A DNA stretch of 51,772 bases from Bacillota bacterium (GCA_023443225.1 JAEZVF010000081.1:1-51772); one strand, 5' to 3'. Shown: positions 42,248 through 50,454, counted from the stretch's first letter. Notes: generated from the sequence alone by a model not told the origin. Numbers and translations: made by a program.

Positions 42248-42949
42248 TTATTTACGATTTGTTATCTTCTTCTTATTTTGAATCGTTACAACCCCGACAA
42301 TCAAAATTAATGCACCAACTACAGAGATGAGTGAAATCAACCATGAATTATTATTTCCATGATCAGTTTCTTCTGTCTTTTGCACATAGGATGTCTCCTC
42401 CTGTCCTGCATTTGGCGCTAATTCGACTATACCGGATTCTGCCATTTTCGAAGAATCTTCCACAGCAATAACATCATCTTCTGAATCCACCGAGACAATA
42501 CCAAGTTCACCCTCTTCTAACGTAATGTCCTCACCAACTACCCCATTTTCTTCATCCGATACCGGTGCATCTGGTGCATCTTCAGCTATCGTAGTGGTAT
42601 AAAGCACTGCTTTTTCTCCTTCTACCACTTTGATTTCATCTTTACCAAACTCTTCATACAGATAGTTGGCAAATTCTTCTTTATAAGGTGTAATACCAAC
42701 CTCAACATAAGTCTCTAAGGGACTGGTATAAACAACTTCAAAACCCATTTCTTTAATTTTATCAACATTATTTACAAATACAGATTGGTCTACCTCTTTG
42801 TGCTTTTCTAATAAAACATCATCTACAACAGCATCAATTGCTTTTATAGCCAGACTATCTTCAGTTGTAGCTGCAAATGCTGCTCCTGTTGATAATAATG
42901 ATATACAAGCCCCTATCATAAATCCTTTTAATAATTTTGATATAAACAT
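42248..42949 (-). CDS. Exported, C-terminally membrane-anchored protein of unknown function
   Basis: 233 aa. The signal peptide (residues 1-26, cleavage near AFA) precedes an acidic extracytoplasmic part. A C-terminal hydrophobic helix (about 203-222) then ends in a basic tail NKKKITNRK. The arrangement resembles wall-anchored proteins, but no LPXTG motif precedes the helix. I do not recognise the ectodomain. It lies upstream of the FN3/Big-2 gene on the same strand. Start ATG follows GGAGG. Confidence 0.7.
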   Translation of the reverse strand: MFISKLLKGFMIGACISLLSTGAAFAATTEDSLAIKAIDAVVDDVLLEKHKEVDQSVFVNNVDKIKEMGFEVVYTSPLETYVEVGITPYKEEFANYLYEEFGKDEIKVVEGEKAVLYTTTIAEDAPDAPVSDEENGVVGEDITLEEGELGIVSVDSEDDVIAVEDSSKMAESGIVELAPNAGQEETSYVQKTEETDHGNNNSWLISLISVVGALILIVGVVTIQNKKKITNRK

Positions 42950-43067
42950 ATTGATTCCTCCATTTTCATTTAGAGTGATTTATGTAACGAGAACATTGAT
43001 TGTTATGTCTTGTTTATAATCACGATTTCGGTGTCTACAGTAATTAGACGCAAGACTTAATCAATAG

Positions 43068-43461
43068 GTTCCATGCTTTATATTGATTTCGGTGGTAATT
43101 CAAGGGTATAATGTTTATGCTGATGAAGACTATTTCGAATTTGAAACTACGGAAGATGGATATTTTAACATAGATTTCAGCCCCGCATCTATAGATACAG
43201 AAGATGTTCAACTAGGTTGGAATATTGACATCTATAATAATGAAACACTGGTTTACACCGGAACATCAAAAAACATCCTTAAAACTCCAAACTTTGCTTT
43301 TACTAAAAATACGCAAATATATGTTAAATTTACTTTCATCAAGTGATGAAGACCTAGTAAAAAAAGGGGATTTCGTTTATATAAAGATAATGCCATATAG
43401 CACATATTCTGACTTTTGCCCAACGAACATAGATTACGCAGTTAATGTGAAGTACAAATAG
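43068..43461 (+). pseudogene. Broken gene for a small exported protein
   Basis: A signal-peptide hydrophobic core without its Met and basic residues (VPCFILISVVIQG ending YADE) begins after a stop at 43065. The frame continues to a TGA at 43346. The next frame, from about 43325, continues with 'SSSDEDLVKKGDFVYIKI' and 'TNIDYAVNVKYK' to a stop at 43461. This is a gene with a missing 5' end and a +1 frameshift near 43325-43340. The two parts look like one beta-rich secreted domain. An alternative reading from TTG at 43083 has no ribosome binding site. Confidence 0.6.
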
Positions 43462-43474
43462 AATATGTTAATAG

Positions 43475-43534
43475 AACCCGGAGTATTTTTCTTGTAATCA
43501 AATAACATACAAGAAAACTAGCTCCGGGTTTTTA
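43475..43534. terminator. Terminator between the broken gene and the chemoreceptor
   Basis: AACCCGGAG (43475-43483) pairs with CTCCGGGTT (43522-43530), with an inner CTTGT/ACAAG stem and a T-run. Confidence 0.85.
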
Positions 43535-43570
43535 TTGTGTAATGCTCATTTATTTCGTTAACAGTATTTC

Positions 43571-45040
43571 TTACCCCATTAATCGAACTCCATTTTTCGT
43601 TTGCACATCAACTTCATTTTCAATCTTATCCAGCAATTCAAATATATGCTTGGATAGCTTTTCAGCTTCTGCATAATAGTTCAGGGCTTCGGACTTATGA
43701 GAACTTTTGATGGAATCAATTGTCTTGTGGCCACAAACATGGAACTTATTATGTATTTCTTCAAGCGCATTCCAATCTTCTTTGATGGAAGGATGCTCTA
43801 CTGAAATCGTGTGATAGAAATGACCAAAAGCACACTTGGTACTATTTGTTTGAAGAGGATATACTTTCCCTTCATCTACAATTGTTTTTAAAGTTGCCAT
43901 CCAATTCTTATGGGCTGCTTTAGCCTTCTGTATATTGGCCTTCAATTCTTCATTGGTAATGTTATGTACACCGCCGCTCAAGGAAGCAAATAAGTTCTTA
44001 GTAATCTCAGATAGGCTATCATCAATCTCTGTTATTTGAGTCGCCAGTTCCGCGCTTTTCTCTGAATCTTTAAAAATAGTCTGGGTCATAAAATTAAGTT
44101 TTTCTGCATCTGCACTAGATGTTTCCATTGCAGCATTAATTTCATTGGTAGACGTTTTTACTCCCGACATTGTTGTATTCACTACTTGAACATCATCGAT
44201 TGTCCTATTCAATAATTCCATATTACTTTGCATGGTTTTATATACATCATCAATTTTACTGCTCATTTCTGTGGAAGCTTCAATCGTATTTACCATGCTT
44301 TGTCTTCCATTCGCCGCTGCAGCTTTGATATGGGACATAAAAGAGCTCATTCCCTCTAAGCTTTTCTTCGTATTATCAGAAAGCGTTCTTATCTCTGCAG
44401 CTACAACCGCAAATCCTTTACCATTTTCTCCGGCTCTTGCAGCTTCTATGGTTGCATTTAGAGATAACAAATTCGTCTGCTCTGCAATGGCACCAACACT
44501 ACCCACAATTTCATTTACCTTGTTGGTCAATTCAACCAATTCATCAATCTTAGCACTCATGATAGTTGAATTCTCCATTACATTTTCTTTCAGGTTATTT
44601 ATTTCAGATAATTTACTTATGCTTTCATTATTTCTTTCAATCAATTTCGCAGAAGATTCAGCGAGTCTTTCCAGGGTTGAGGATGAATTATTTACTGCTT
44701 CTGTTACTACATACATGCTTGCAGTCGTTTCTTCTACGATAGCAAGGTTTGATTCACTCAAATCTGCTATTTCTTTTGCAAAATCCTTTAGATCATAGGA
44801 TATCTGGGACATATTTACATCATGGTTGCTCATCTGAGTAACAAGTCCAAGTAAATCCTTTGCGGAAATTGAAATCATTTCTTCATTTTTAAAAAACCGA
44901 TCAAATAATTCATATACTTCTTTGTGTAAATCATAGCTAATTTCGGGTAGTACAGTCTCTTTTCCTTCCATTTTGTTACTAACATATTTAACAATACAAC
45001 GAGCTTCCTCACAATTGCCTCTTTTTTTTATAAATGACAT
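43571..45040 (-). CDS. Soluble methyl-accepting chemotaxis protein with C-terminal CZB domain
   Basis: 489 aa. There are no membrane segments. A short Cys-containing N-terminus is followed by a long helical MCP signalling domain with the hairpin tip 'EQTNLLSLNATIEAARAGE' + 'GKGFAVVAAEIRTLS'. The C-terminal chemoreceptor zinc-binding (CZB) domain has 'AHKNWMATL', 'CAFGHFYH' and 'HNKFHVCGH', i.e. the His/Cys zinc ligands. CZB domains sense zinc or hypochlorite. The receptor probably signals to CheA from the cytoplasm. The ATG at 45040 follows TTGGAGG. Confidence 0.9.
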   Translation of the reverse strand: MSFIKKRGNCEEARCIVKYVSNKMEGKETVLPEISYDLHKEVYELFDRFFKNEEMISISAKDLLGLVTQMSNHDVNMSQISYDLKDFAKEIADLSESNLAIVEETTASMYVVTEAVNNSSSTLERLAESSAKLIERNNESISKLSEINNLKENVMENSTIMSAKIDELVELTNKVNEIVGSVGAIAEQTNLLSLNATIEAARAGENGKGFAVVAAEIRTLSDNTKKSLEGMSSFMSHIKAAAANGRQSMVNTIEASTEMSSKIDDVYKTMQSNMELLNRTIDDVQVVNTTMSGVKTSTNEINAAMETSSADAEKLNFMTQTIFKDSEKSAELATQITEIDDSLSEITKNLFASLSGGVHNITNEELKANIQKAKAAHKNWMATLKTIVDEGKVYPLQTNSTKCAFGHFYHTISVEHPSIKEDWNALEEIHNKFHVCGHKTIDSIKSSHKSEALNYYAEAEKLSKHIFELLDKIENEVDVQTKNGVRLMG

Positions 45041-45455
45041 AAAAAGCCTCCAATCTTTCTTCAAATATACATGTTACAAATACAAGCTTACTGCTAACAT
45101 ACTTATCATATAAGTTATTCCATACTTCTCATATTACTACAAAAATCCAATTTCTACACCTTTATTAGAGAAATCTTTTGAATATTCATCGTACTCAACC
45201 ATTAATACTTCTGCCATAATGTTCTACCTAAAAAGGAACCAAACCGATCAGTTTGATTCCTCTTTCCATTACCGCAGTTATAGTACCAGCATCTTTCATT
45301 TTCATGAGACATTTTTAAATAAGTCACAACAATCATCCATGATTCAGACCATATAGTCATGGCGGTATAACAATAGCAGCATTAACAACTGGCTCATGTG
45401 GCCATATCCATCGCTATACGGATTGATGCAGAGAAAATCCTATATAAAAATCCTC
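45041..45455. other. Intergenic region without a gene
   Basis: Between the chemoreceptor start and the glycosidase end, all frames are broken by stops. The only clear structure is the terminator at 45231-45260. Confidence 0.6.
45231..45260 (-). terminator. Terminator after the glycosidase gene (hairpin copy A)
   Basis: On the minus strand GGAATCAAAC, a short loop, then GGTTTGGTTCC, followed by TTTT (45231-45234). It is closely similar to hairpins B (47940) and C (48143). Confidence 0.75.
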
Positions 45456-46541
45456 TCATATATGAACTCCTTGATGAATCCTATTTGTCATCTTTTTATG
45501 CCATTCAATATCGTCCCACATTCCATGAAATTGTGGCCCACAAAAATTACTGGTAGCCATCGCACTCCATTTTCCGGTATTAATTGCCTCATTAACACCA
45601 AATTCACAGATTTCCTTAATCCATCCCCAGTTCAATAATGGCCAGTCTTTGTAATCTACAATTGACCAGCATTCTGTTGTAATTATCGGGAGCTTTACAT
45701 CTGAAGCCCAATCAGCTAAGTTCTCAATCCCAGTCTTTAATTTTGACAACCAGTAATCAGGGCATGATTGATAAAGTCTCTCTGCATATTTTACTACATT
45801 TTCATATCCACTCGAATCAAATCGTTCATAATTATAATCTATCCTTTTGAAAAACTCTTCATCTGAGCACTGTGTCATCCACAGGTGTAGCTCAAGTAAA
45901 TCAAAATAGCTTACATCTACTCCTTTCCACTTATCAAAATCATTAGTAATTGAAAAACAATATTTTAATTCCGGAAACCTTTTTCTGACTGTCTCAACAG
46001 CAGTTTTCATCCAATCAACTGAATCCTGGCTTGTCCAGCTTCTTTTAGGATTATTTGTCTTAAAGAAAGGAGCCCAAACCTCCAAAGGCCATTCATTGCA
46101 AAGGTCAACATATAATATGTTGTCAAGAAGTCCTTCATTATCTATTGTTTCCAGTGTTTTTATCCAAATCTCAGCATGTTTCTGCGCTGAAGGAATCAAG
46201 AGTGCTGAATTGTCCCTGTCTGTACGAAACCATGTAGACAATGCTACTTTTATCCCTCTATCACTACATTTCTTTATAAATTGGTTAAGTGAAGGTTGTA
46301 CTTTGATATGATTAATAGCTGGGCTTCCCCAATCCTGCTGGTTCCAGTGAGGCATTAATTCCCATTCTCTGTTGGGATCAATTGCAACAAGATGCGGAAA
46401 GGCATCAATTCTAACTGCATCATACCCTCTAGTCTTGAGACCATCCAACGCCTTATCCCAATCCTCATATCCTGCCCCCGGCCATCTTCTTTCGAGCCAA
46501 GAAAATTCCCACATTGTTATAGCAATTATTTTTTCTATCAT
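45456..46541 (-). CDS. GH-A-clan glycoside hydrolase (cellulase/beta-mannanase-like)
   Basis: 361 aa. 'GYDAVRIDAFPH' on an early strand, 'VDLCNEWPLEVW' with an Asn-Glu acid/base pair, and 'IITTECWS' with the likely nucleophile Glu follow the GH5-type TIM-barrel order. Trp-rich stretches (WEFSW, NWGW) suit carbohydrate binding. There is no signal peptide, so it would act inside the cell on imported oligosaccharides. The exact GH family is not certain. It lies downstream of a LacI regulator on the same strand, its probable controller. Start ATG follows AAGGAG. Confidence 0.75.
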   Translation of the reverse strand: MIEKIIAITMWEFSWLERRWPGAGYEDWDKALDGLKTRGYDAVRIDAFPHLVAIDPNREWELMPHWNQQDWGSPAINHIKVQPSLNQFIKKCSDRGIKVALSTWFRTDRDNSALLIPSAQKHAEIWIKTLETIDNEGLLDNILYVDLCNEWPLEVWAPFFKTNNPKRSWTSQDSVDWMKTAVETVRKRFPELKYCFSITNDFDKWKGVDVSYFDLLELHLWMTQCSDEEFFKRIDYNYERFDSSGYENVVKYAERLYQSCPDYWLSKLKTGIENLADWASDVKLPIITTECWSIVDYKDWPLLNWGWIKEICEFGVNEAINTGKWSAMATSNFCGPQFHGMWDDIEWHKKMTNRIHQGVHI

Positions 46542-46698
46542 ACCTTATTCTCCTTGTAAGAAATATTGAATTATACTAAATAACCACTCTAGCCTCTTCA
46601 AAATAATTTTATTCTTAATACTCAATATCTTAAATTTTTATAAATTTTTTAAGTGATTTGGATCTTCAATTTTTAGAATTCTATAGTATTATCTAAAA

Positions 46699-47754
46699 CT
46701 ACAATGTAAAAAAATCTTTGTTATCAAAAATGTCGTCAATATTTTCCTTTAGCCGGATATCTATACTAGTAGCTAAAAATTCATTCTTTGGTTGTTTACC
46801 TGAAATTATTAAGTCATACAGAATTCTTAAAGCAAAATAACCCTGTTTTACTGGTTCCTGGCAAATAACCGCGTCAATTACTCCTTCTTTCACTAAATCT
46901 ACAGTATAAGATGCATAATCATATGCTATTACTTTAATCAATTGTGATTTGTTTTTCATTTTTATTGCATTTGCAACTCCTAAAATCCCATTGCCAGCAA
47001 TATAGATTCCGTTAATGTCAGGTATATTTTCCAAGGACTCAAGTGTCTTGCTTAATGCAATCTTGTCGTCTTCTTCTACTTCTATTACCTTTCTTATATG
47101 AATACTGGGGTACTCTTCTCTGATTTTATCTTCAAATCCTTTTAATCTTTGTCTATGTGCAAGGATATACCTATAGCCAATAACAACTAAAAATTCTCCT
47201 CTTTCACTTACTAGCTTACCAAGTAATTCAGCTGCAACTCTTGCACTTTTTTCATGATCAGTCCCTATAAAGCATGTTCTCTGGCAATGTGTAATGTCAG
47301 TATTGCAAGTTACTACCTTTATTCCATTTGTTTCACATTCATCCAGTTCATTTCTGATGTTTTCTGAATCTATCGCAGTTAAAGCCAGCCCGTTTACTTT
47401 AGATTTTTTTAACTTTCTAATCAGCTCTATCTGTTCTTCTTCTTCATACGTGTTCATAACGTAAACTTCAGTGCTTATTCCCTTTTTATTAAGCTCTTTA
47501 GCACTTTCATTAACTCCTTTCAATATTTCACCAAAAAAAGGATTACTTATTGGTTCTAGAATAAATCCCAACTTGATTTTATTTCTTAATACCAGAGCTT
47601 TTCCTATTTCATTAGGCTCATAATTTAATGCCTTTGCTATGTTGATTATATTCTCTCGTGTCTCAGCCTTTATACCAGCTTTATTATTTAAGGCCCTGTC
47701 AACAGTCCCTCTAGATACATTAGCCAATTTGGCTATATCTTTAATAGTTACCAT
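46699..47754 (-). CDS. LacI-family transcriptional regulator
   Basis: 351 aa. The N-terminal HTH 'VTIKDIAKLANVSRGTVDRAL' is followed by the hinge 'EIGKALVLRNK' and a periplasmic-binding-like sensor domain. 'SRGTVDRALN' is typical of LacI members controlling sugar genes. The ATG at 47754 follows AGAGGAG; an in-frame start at 47787 is less likely. It precedes the glycosidase gene by about 157 bp. Confidence 0.9.
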   Translation of the reverse strand: MVTIKDIAKLANVSRGTVDRALNNKAGIKAETRENIINIAKALNYEPNEIGKALVLRNKIKLGFILEPISNPFFGEILKGVNESAKELNKKGISTEVYVMNTYEEEEQIELIRKLKKSKVNGLALTAIDSENIRNELDECETNGIKVVTCNTDITHCQRTCFIGTDHEKSARVAAELLGKLVSERGEFLVVIGYRYILAHRQRLKGFEDKIREEYPSIHIRKVIEVEEDDKIALSKTLESLENIPDINGIYIAGNGILGVANAIKMKNKSQLIKVIAYDYASYTVDLVKEGVIDAVICQEPVKQGYFALRILYDLIISGKQPKNEFLATSIDIRLKENIDDIFDNKDFFTL

Positions 47755-47939
47755 GATATTTTGCTCCTCTAGTCCACGTATACACATTATCGTGCTCGTT
47801 CACGAATATTATAATACACCTAAAATAATCATTTTGCAATAGTAGTTATTAGTCATTTATTCTGAAAAAATCTTCATTTTCTTGCTTGAATGTTGTCTCA
47901 TTGACCATTATTTCTTATTTCTTCCTTCTAACCATATGA

Positions 47940-47971
47940 AAAAAAAGAATCAAACCGATCAGTTTGATTCT
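47940..47971 (-). terminator. Hairpin copy B upstream of the LacI gene
   Basis: On the minus strand GAATCAAAC, a short loop, GTTTGATTC, then a run of T (47940-47945). It would isolate the LacI gene from upstream transcription. The surrounding gap 47755-48186 has no other supportable gene. Confidence 0.75.
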
Positions 47972-48142
47972 TCTTTTTATATGCGTGTAAAATTGATTTC
48001 AATTTCTATATTCCACTATACGTATAAATGCAGGAGTTTTCCTTACAAACACCAAGTGGATTTCAATATATAGTTGCCTTGAATACCTATATTATCGTCT
48101 GTCCCGAAGATGTACACGGCTTTGTATCGATTATTGACTACT

Positions 48143-48174
48143 AAAAAAGGAACCAAGCCCGAAAGTTTGATTCC
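48143..48174 (-). terminator. Terminator of the tRNA-Leu gene fragment (hairpin copy C)
   Basis: On the minus strand GGAATCAAAC, loop, GCTTGGTTCC, then six T (48143-48148), 12 bp past the tRNA 3' end. Confidence 0.8.
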
Positions 48175-48186
48175 TCATTTATTAAC

Positions 48187-48244
48187 TGCAGTCGACGGGA
48201 CTTGAACCCGTACCCAGTTAGCCCGGACTAGATCCTTAGTCTAG
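48187..48244 (-). pseudogene. 3' fragment of a tRNA-Leu gene; prophage attachment site
   Basis: Read on the minus strand, an anticodon arm CTAGA-CTAAGGA-TCTAG (48244 to 48228) has anticodon AAG (Leu). A 16-nt class II variable arm follows, then a T arm ACGGG-TTCAAGT-CCCGT (48211 to 48195), the acceptor strand CGACTGC and discriminator A at 48187. The D arm and 5' acceptor strand are absent. Upstream of 48245 the sequence is unrelated, so this is the duplicated 3' end left by site-specific integration of the element that fills the right end of the window. Confidence 0.85.
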
Positions 48245-48261
48245 ACAGTAAAAATTAATGG

Positions 48262-48303
48262 AACGCCCGAAATGCAGTATTTACAAGCCTTTGGGCGTTT
48301 TCC
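48262..48303. terminator. Hairpin just inside the prophage boundary
   Basis: AACGCCC (48262-48268) pairs with GGGCGTT (48293-48299), followed by T on the plus strand. It probably ends transcription of the small gene at 48333 and insulates the prophage. Confidence 0.6.
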
Positions 48304-48332
48304 ACCCGTTCTAAATTTTTAACAAGTTTCTG

Positions 48333-48554
48333 TTATTCTGTTCTTTTTGTTGCTATATTTAATGGATTGCAACTACATTTTTGACTACACAAAGTATTAT
48401 TGTCTAACCAACCCCCGCGGTAACACACCCTGGCAACAACGTCAATTAGTTCTTCGGCTCCCTCCCATTTTGCGCTTATACTTTTAAACTCTTCGCTCTC
48501 CGCCAAGGCGCTTGTATATCTCTTAACAACTAGTTCCTCGAAATCCTCATTCAT
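48333..48554 (-). CDS. Small prophage protein under LexA-type control, function unknown
   Basis: 73 aa. Acidic helical N-terminal half ('EDFEELVVKRYTSALAE'), a 'CYRGGWLDN' turn and a Cys cluster CSQKCSC near the C-terminus. There is no signal peptide or membrane helix. The ATG is 6 nt from AAAGGGGAA. It is transcribed from a near-consensus promoter whose spacer carries a LexA box, so it should be made on DNA damage. Possible roles are antirepressor, host-shutoff factor or SOS modulator; none can be chosen from sequence. Confidence 0.7.
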   Translation of the reverse strand: MNEDFEELVVKRYTSALAESEEFKSISAKWEGAEELIDVVARVCYRGGWLDNNTLCSQKCSCNPLNIATKRTE

Positions 48555-48600
48555 GTCACGTTCCCCTTTCGCAATAATTATCAGCGGTGAAATTAGTTAC

Positions 48601-48629
48601 ATTATATCAGAACACTTGTTCGTTTTCAA
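48601..48629 (-). promoter_or_regulatory. SOS promoter: TTGAAA-N17-TATAAT with LexA box in the spacer
   Basis: On the minus strand TTGAAA (48624-48629) and TATAAT (48601-48606) are exactly 17 bp apart. The spacer contains AGAACACTTGTTCG (48609-48622 on plus), which matches the Gram-positive LexA box CGAAC-N4-GTTCG at all but one position. Confidence 0.85.
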
Positions 48630-48667
48630 GTACCAACTCCCCTCTATTTTGTGAATTTTTTATCATT

Positions 48668-48724
48668 TATCGCATATAGTGATATTTTATCTCTATAGTC
48701 GATATTTGTCAATTTATAGTCACA
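48668..48724. promoter_or_regulatory. Three repressor operators spaced 20 bp
   Basis: TATC-N9-GATA occurs at 48668-48684 and 48688-48704, each with a central TATAGT. A degenerate third site at 48708-48724 keeps the TATAGTC part. They precede the XRE gene and are its likely binding sites. Confidence 0.65.
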
Positions 48725-48766
48725 AGAAATACACTTTATGGTAATATCCTCTTGGAGGGTATTAAG

Positions 48767-49051
48767 ATGAAGTATAATGCTATCAGTATCGGAAATCGAA
48801 TATTTATTGCTCGGAAAAATAAAGGATTGAAACAAGTAGAAGTATGTAAGCAACTTGGAATGGGTCAATCCACTTACTCATATATAGAAACTGGCAGAAA
48901 GGATGTTAATTTGTCGGTTTTGTTTGCGTTGGCTGAAATACTCGACGTTTCTATATCTTGGATTATTGGCGAAGATCCCGAAGATTTTACTAATGAGGAA
49001 TTACTAGAAATAGAGAAGTATAAGAAATATATAAAAAGTCTTAGAAAATAA
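48767..49051 (+). CDS. XRE/Cro-C1-family prophage repressor
   Basis: 94 aa. The HTH_3 domain (residues about 5-65) has 'RIFIARKNKGLKQVEVCKQLGMGQSTYSYIE' in register with the Cro/CI fold (split at about residue 10-40), and a short helical tail follows. There is no peptidase domain for self-cleavage. A TTG at 48752 lies within the Shine-Dalgarno TTGGAGG, so the ATG at 48767 is chosen. Three operators lie upstream. Confidence 0.9.
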   Translation: MKYNAISIGNRIFIARKNKGLKQVEVCKQLGMGQSTYSYIETGRKDVNLSVLFALAEILDVSISWIIGEDPEDFTNEELLEIEKYKKYIKSLRK

Positions 49052-49116
49052 CCCTTGTATTTTATTGGCAAATGGGATAAATTATCAATATAAAGAAAAT
49101 ACAGGGAGGTTATACC

Positions 49117-49680
49117 ATGTCAGATATTAAAAAGTGTAAACATTGTCAGTCCGAGATTGATAAAAAGGCTAAGATTTGCCCTAATTGTAGAAAGAAACAG
49201 GGTGGAAGGCTGAAATTTATAATTATAGGTGTTGTAGTTTTCTTCATCGTAGTTGGTGCATTAAATAATGACGATAATACATTGAAAGAAGTTAATACAG
49301 AAATTTCAGACGACGCAAAAAACAAAGATGCAGAAAAGCCGGAAGAAAAAGAAAATCCTATTGAGTACACTGCCTATGAAGTATCTGAATTATTGAATGA
49401 TTTGGATTCTAATGCCATGAAAGCAGAGAAAAAATATAACAAACAATATGTTGAGATAACAGGCATACTATCTAATATTGACAGTAGCGGAAAGTATATA
49501 TCTCTAGCTCCTGACGATGAAAGGTTTACGTTTATAAATGTTCAGTGCTACATGAAAACTGATGAACAAAAAGATAAGGTGATGGAGATGAATAAGGGCG
49601 ATAAAGTTACGCTGAAAGGGAAAGTAAAGAGTGTAGGAGAAGTGCTTGGATATTCATTGGATATTGACGAGATAAAATAA
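49117..49680 (+). CDS. Zinc-ribbon, single-TM, OB-fold (tRNA_anti-like) protein
   Basis: 187 aa. The N-terminal zinc ribbon is CKHC...CPNC (residues about 7-26). One membrane helix (about 34-50) is followed by a charged Glu/Lys-rich linker and a C-terminal OB fold of the tRNA_anti-like type (about 85-187, 'KYNKQYVEITGILSNID', 'GDKVTLKGKVKSVG'). Proteins of this build are common in prophages and mobile elements of Firmicutes and may act at the membrane as exclusion or immunity factors, but function is unproven. Start ATG follows AGGGAGG. It lies downstream of the XRE gene on the same strand, so it is probably expressed in the lysogen. Confidence 0.82.
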   Translation: MSDIKKCKHCQSEIDKKAKICPNCRKKQGGRLKFIIIGVVVFFIVVGALNNDDNTLKEVNTEISDDAKNKDAEKPEEKENPIEYTAYEVSELLNDLDSNAMKAEKKYNKQYVEITGILSNIDSSGKYISLAPDDERFTFINVQCYMKTDEQKDKVMEMNKGDKVTLKGKVKSVGEVLGYSLDIDEIK

Positions 49681-49707
49681 ATATTGTAACTGGAATCAAA
49701 AAACCGC

Positions 49708-49737
49708 AACCACTCCTTTAACTGGGGGTGGTTTTAT
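49708..49737 (+). terminator. Terminator after the zinc-ribbon/OB gene
   Basis: AACCACTCC (49708-49716) pairs with GGGGTGGTT (49725-49733), followed by TTTATT. Confidence 0.75.
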
Positions 49738-49788
49738 TATGAACGAAAAATTACCCCTCAATCCATAACGGAAAGAGGGGATTTACTT

Positions 49789-50454
49789 TTACTTTTTATC
49801 TGCAACTACAATAGCATCATAACCTAACGTCTTAAGTCTTGCCCGCACTTCATTTGCATTTTTTTGACTTGTAAACGCGCCGACTTGTACGCGGTATATC
49901 TTTTCCTCTGCAACCTCAACCGGAAGTTTTTTATTCGCAATTCCCTCCGCGATCAATTTTGCAATCTTGTCTTTATCTTCCCCAGTCTTGCAATCCGATA
50001 CAGATGTGCAGAAGAATGTTTCCAACATGATGGCTACTGGTTTCGTTTTTGTCAGCATATAAAGATTATCCCTATGAACTATGCCCCTATCCTTAAATAA
50101 CGTGCTTAAATTGGATTGTACGCGTTCGGCATATTCTTTACCCTTATTGGATATGTAAAGCACTTCACACCCTTTTGCGGATGAAGAGGTTGACGCATTA
50201 AGATGTAATTCCACGACCAGGTCATAATTACCATTGTTGACTAGGTTTAATTTATAGGTGGATTCATCTTTGGAGATATTGAACTTCTTTTCGGGGCAAA
50301 TAATAACATTTACTGGATGTCCTAATTTGGTTAGGTATTTTGCTATGAGTGGCGCAAGAGCCTTGTTATACTTATATTCATTGATAACACCATTCGCGCT
50401 AGTGATGTTGCCATTTTTCAAGATGGAATGGCCAACCGTTAAAGCTATTTTCAT
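49789..50454 (-). CDS. Prophage endolysin: N-acetylmuramoyl-L-alanine amidase with SPOR domain
   Basis: 221 aa. Amidase_3 domain (about 1-175) with 'VGHSILKNG' (first zinc His), 'NEYKYN' (Glu), 'VELHLNAS' (second His) and 'IMLETFF' (catalytic Glu). A C-terminal SPOR repeat (about 185-220, 'YRVQVGAFTSQKNANEV') binds denuded glycan. It cuts peptidoglycan between muramic acid and the peptide. Its ATG overlaps the holin stop by 4 bp, which is a classic lysis cassette. Confidence 0.93.
   Translation of the reverse strand: MKIALTVGHSILKNGNITSANGVINEYKYNKALAPLIAKYLTKLGHPVNVIICPEKKFNISKDESTYKLNLVNNGNYDLVVELHLNASTSSSAKGCEVLYISNKGKEYAERVQSNLSTLFKDRGIVHRDNLYMLTKTKPVAIMLETFFCTSVSDCKTGEDKDKIAKLIAEGIANKKLPVEVAEEKIYRVQVGAFTSQKNANEVRARLKTLGYDAIVVADKK

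Noticed and set aside
47990..48140. Open stretch on the minus strand between hairpins B and C that looks weakly protein-like
   Set aside because: About 30 codons, no start codon with a ribosome binding site, and no recognisable motif.
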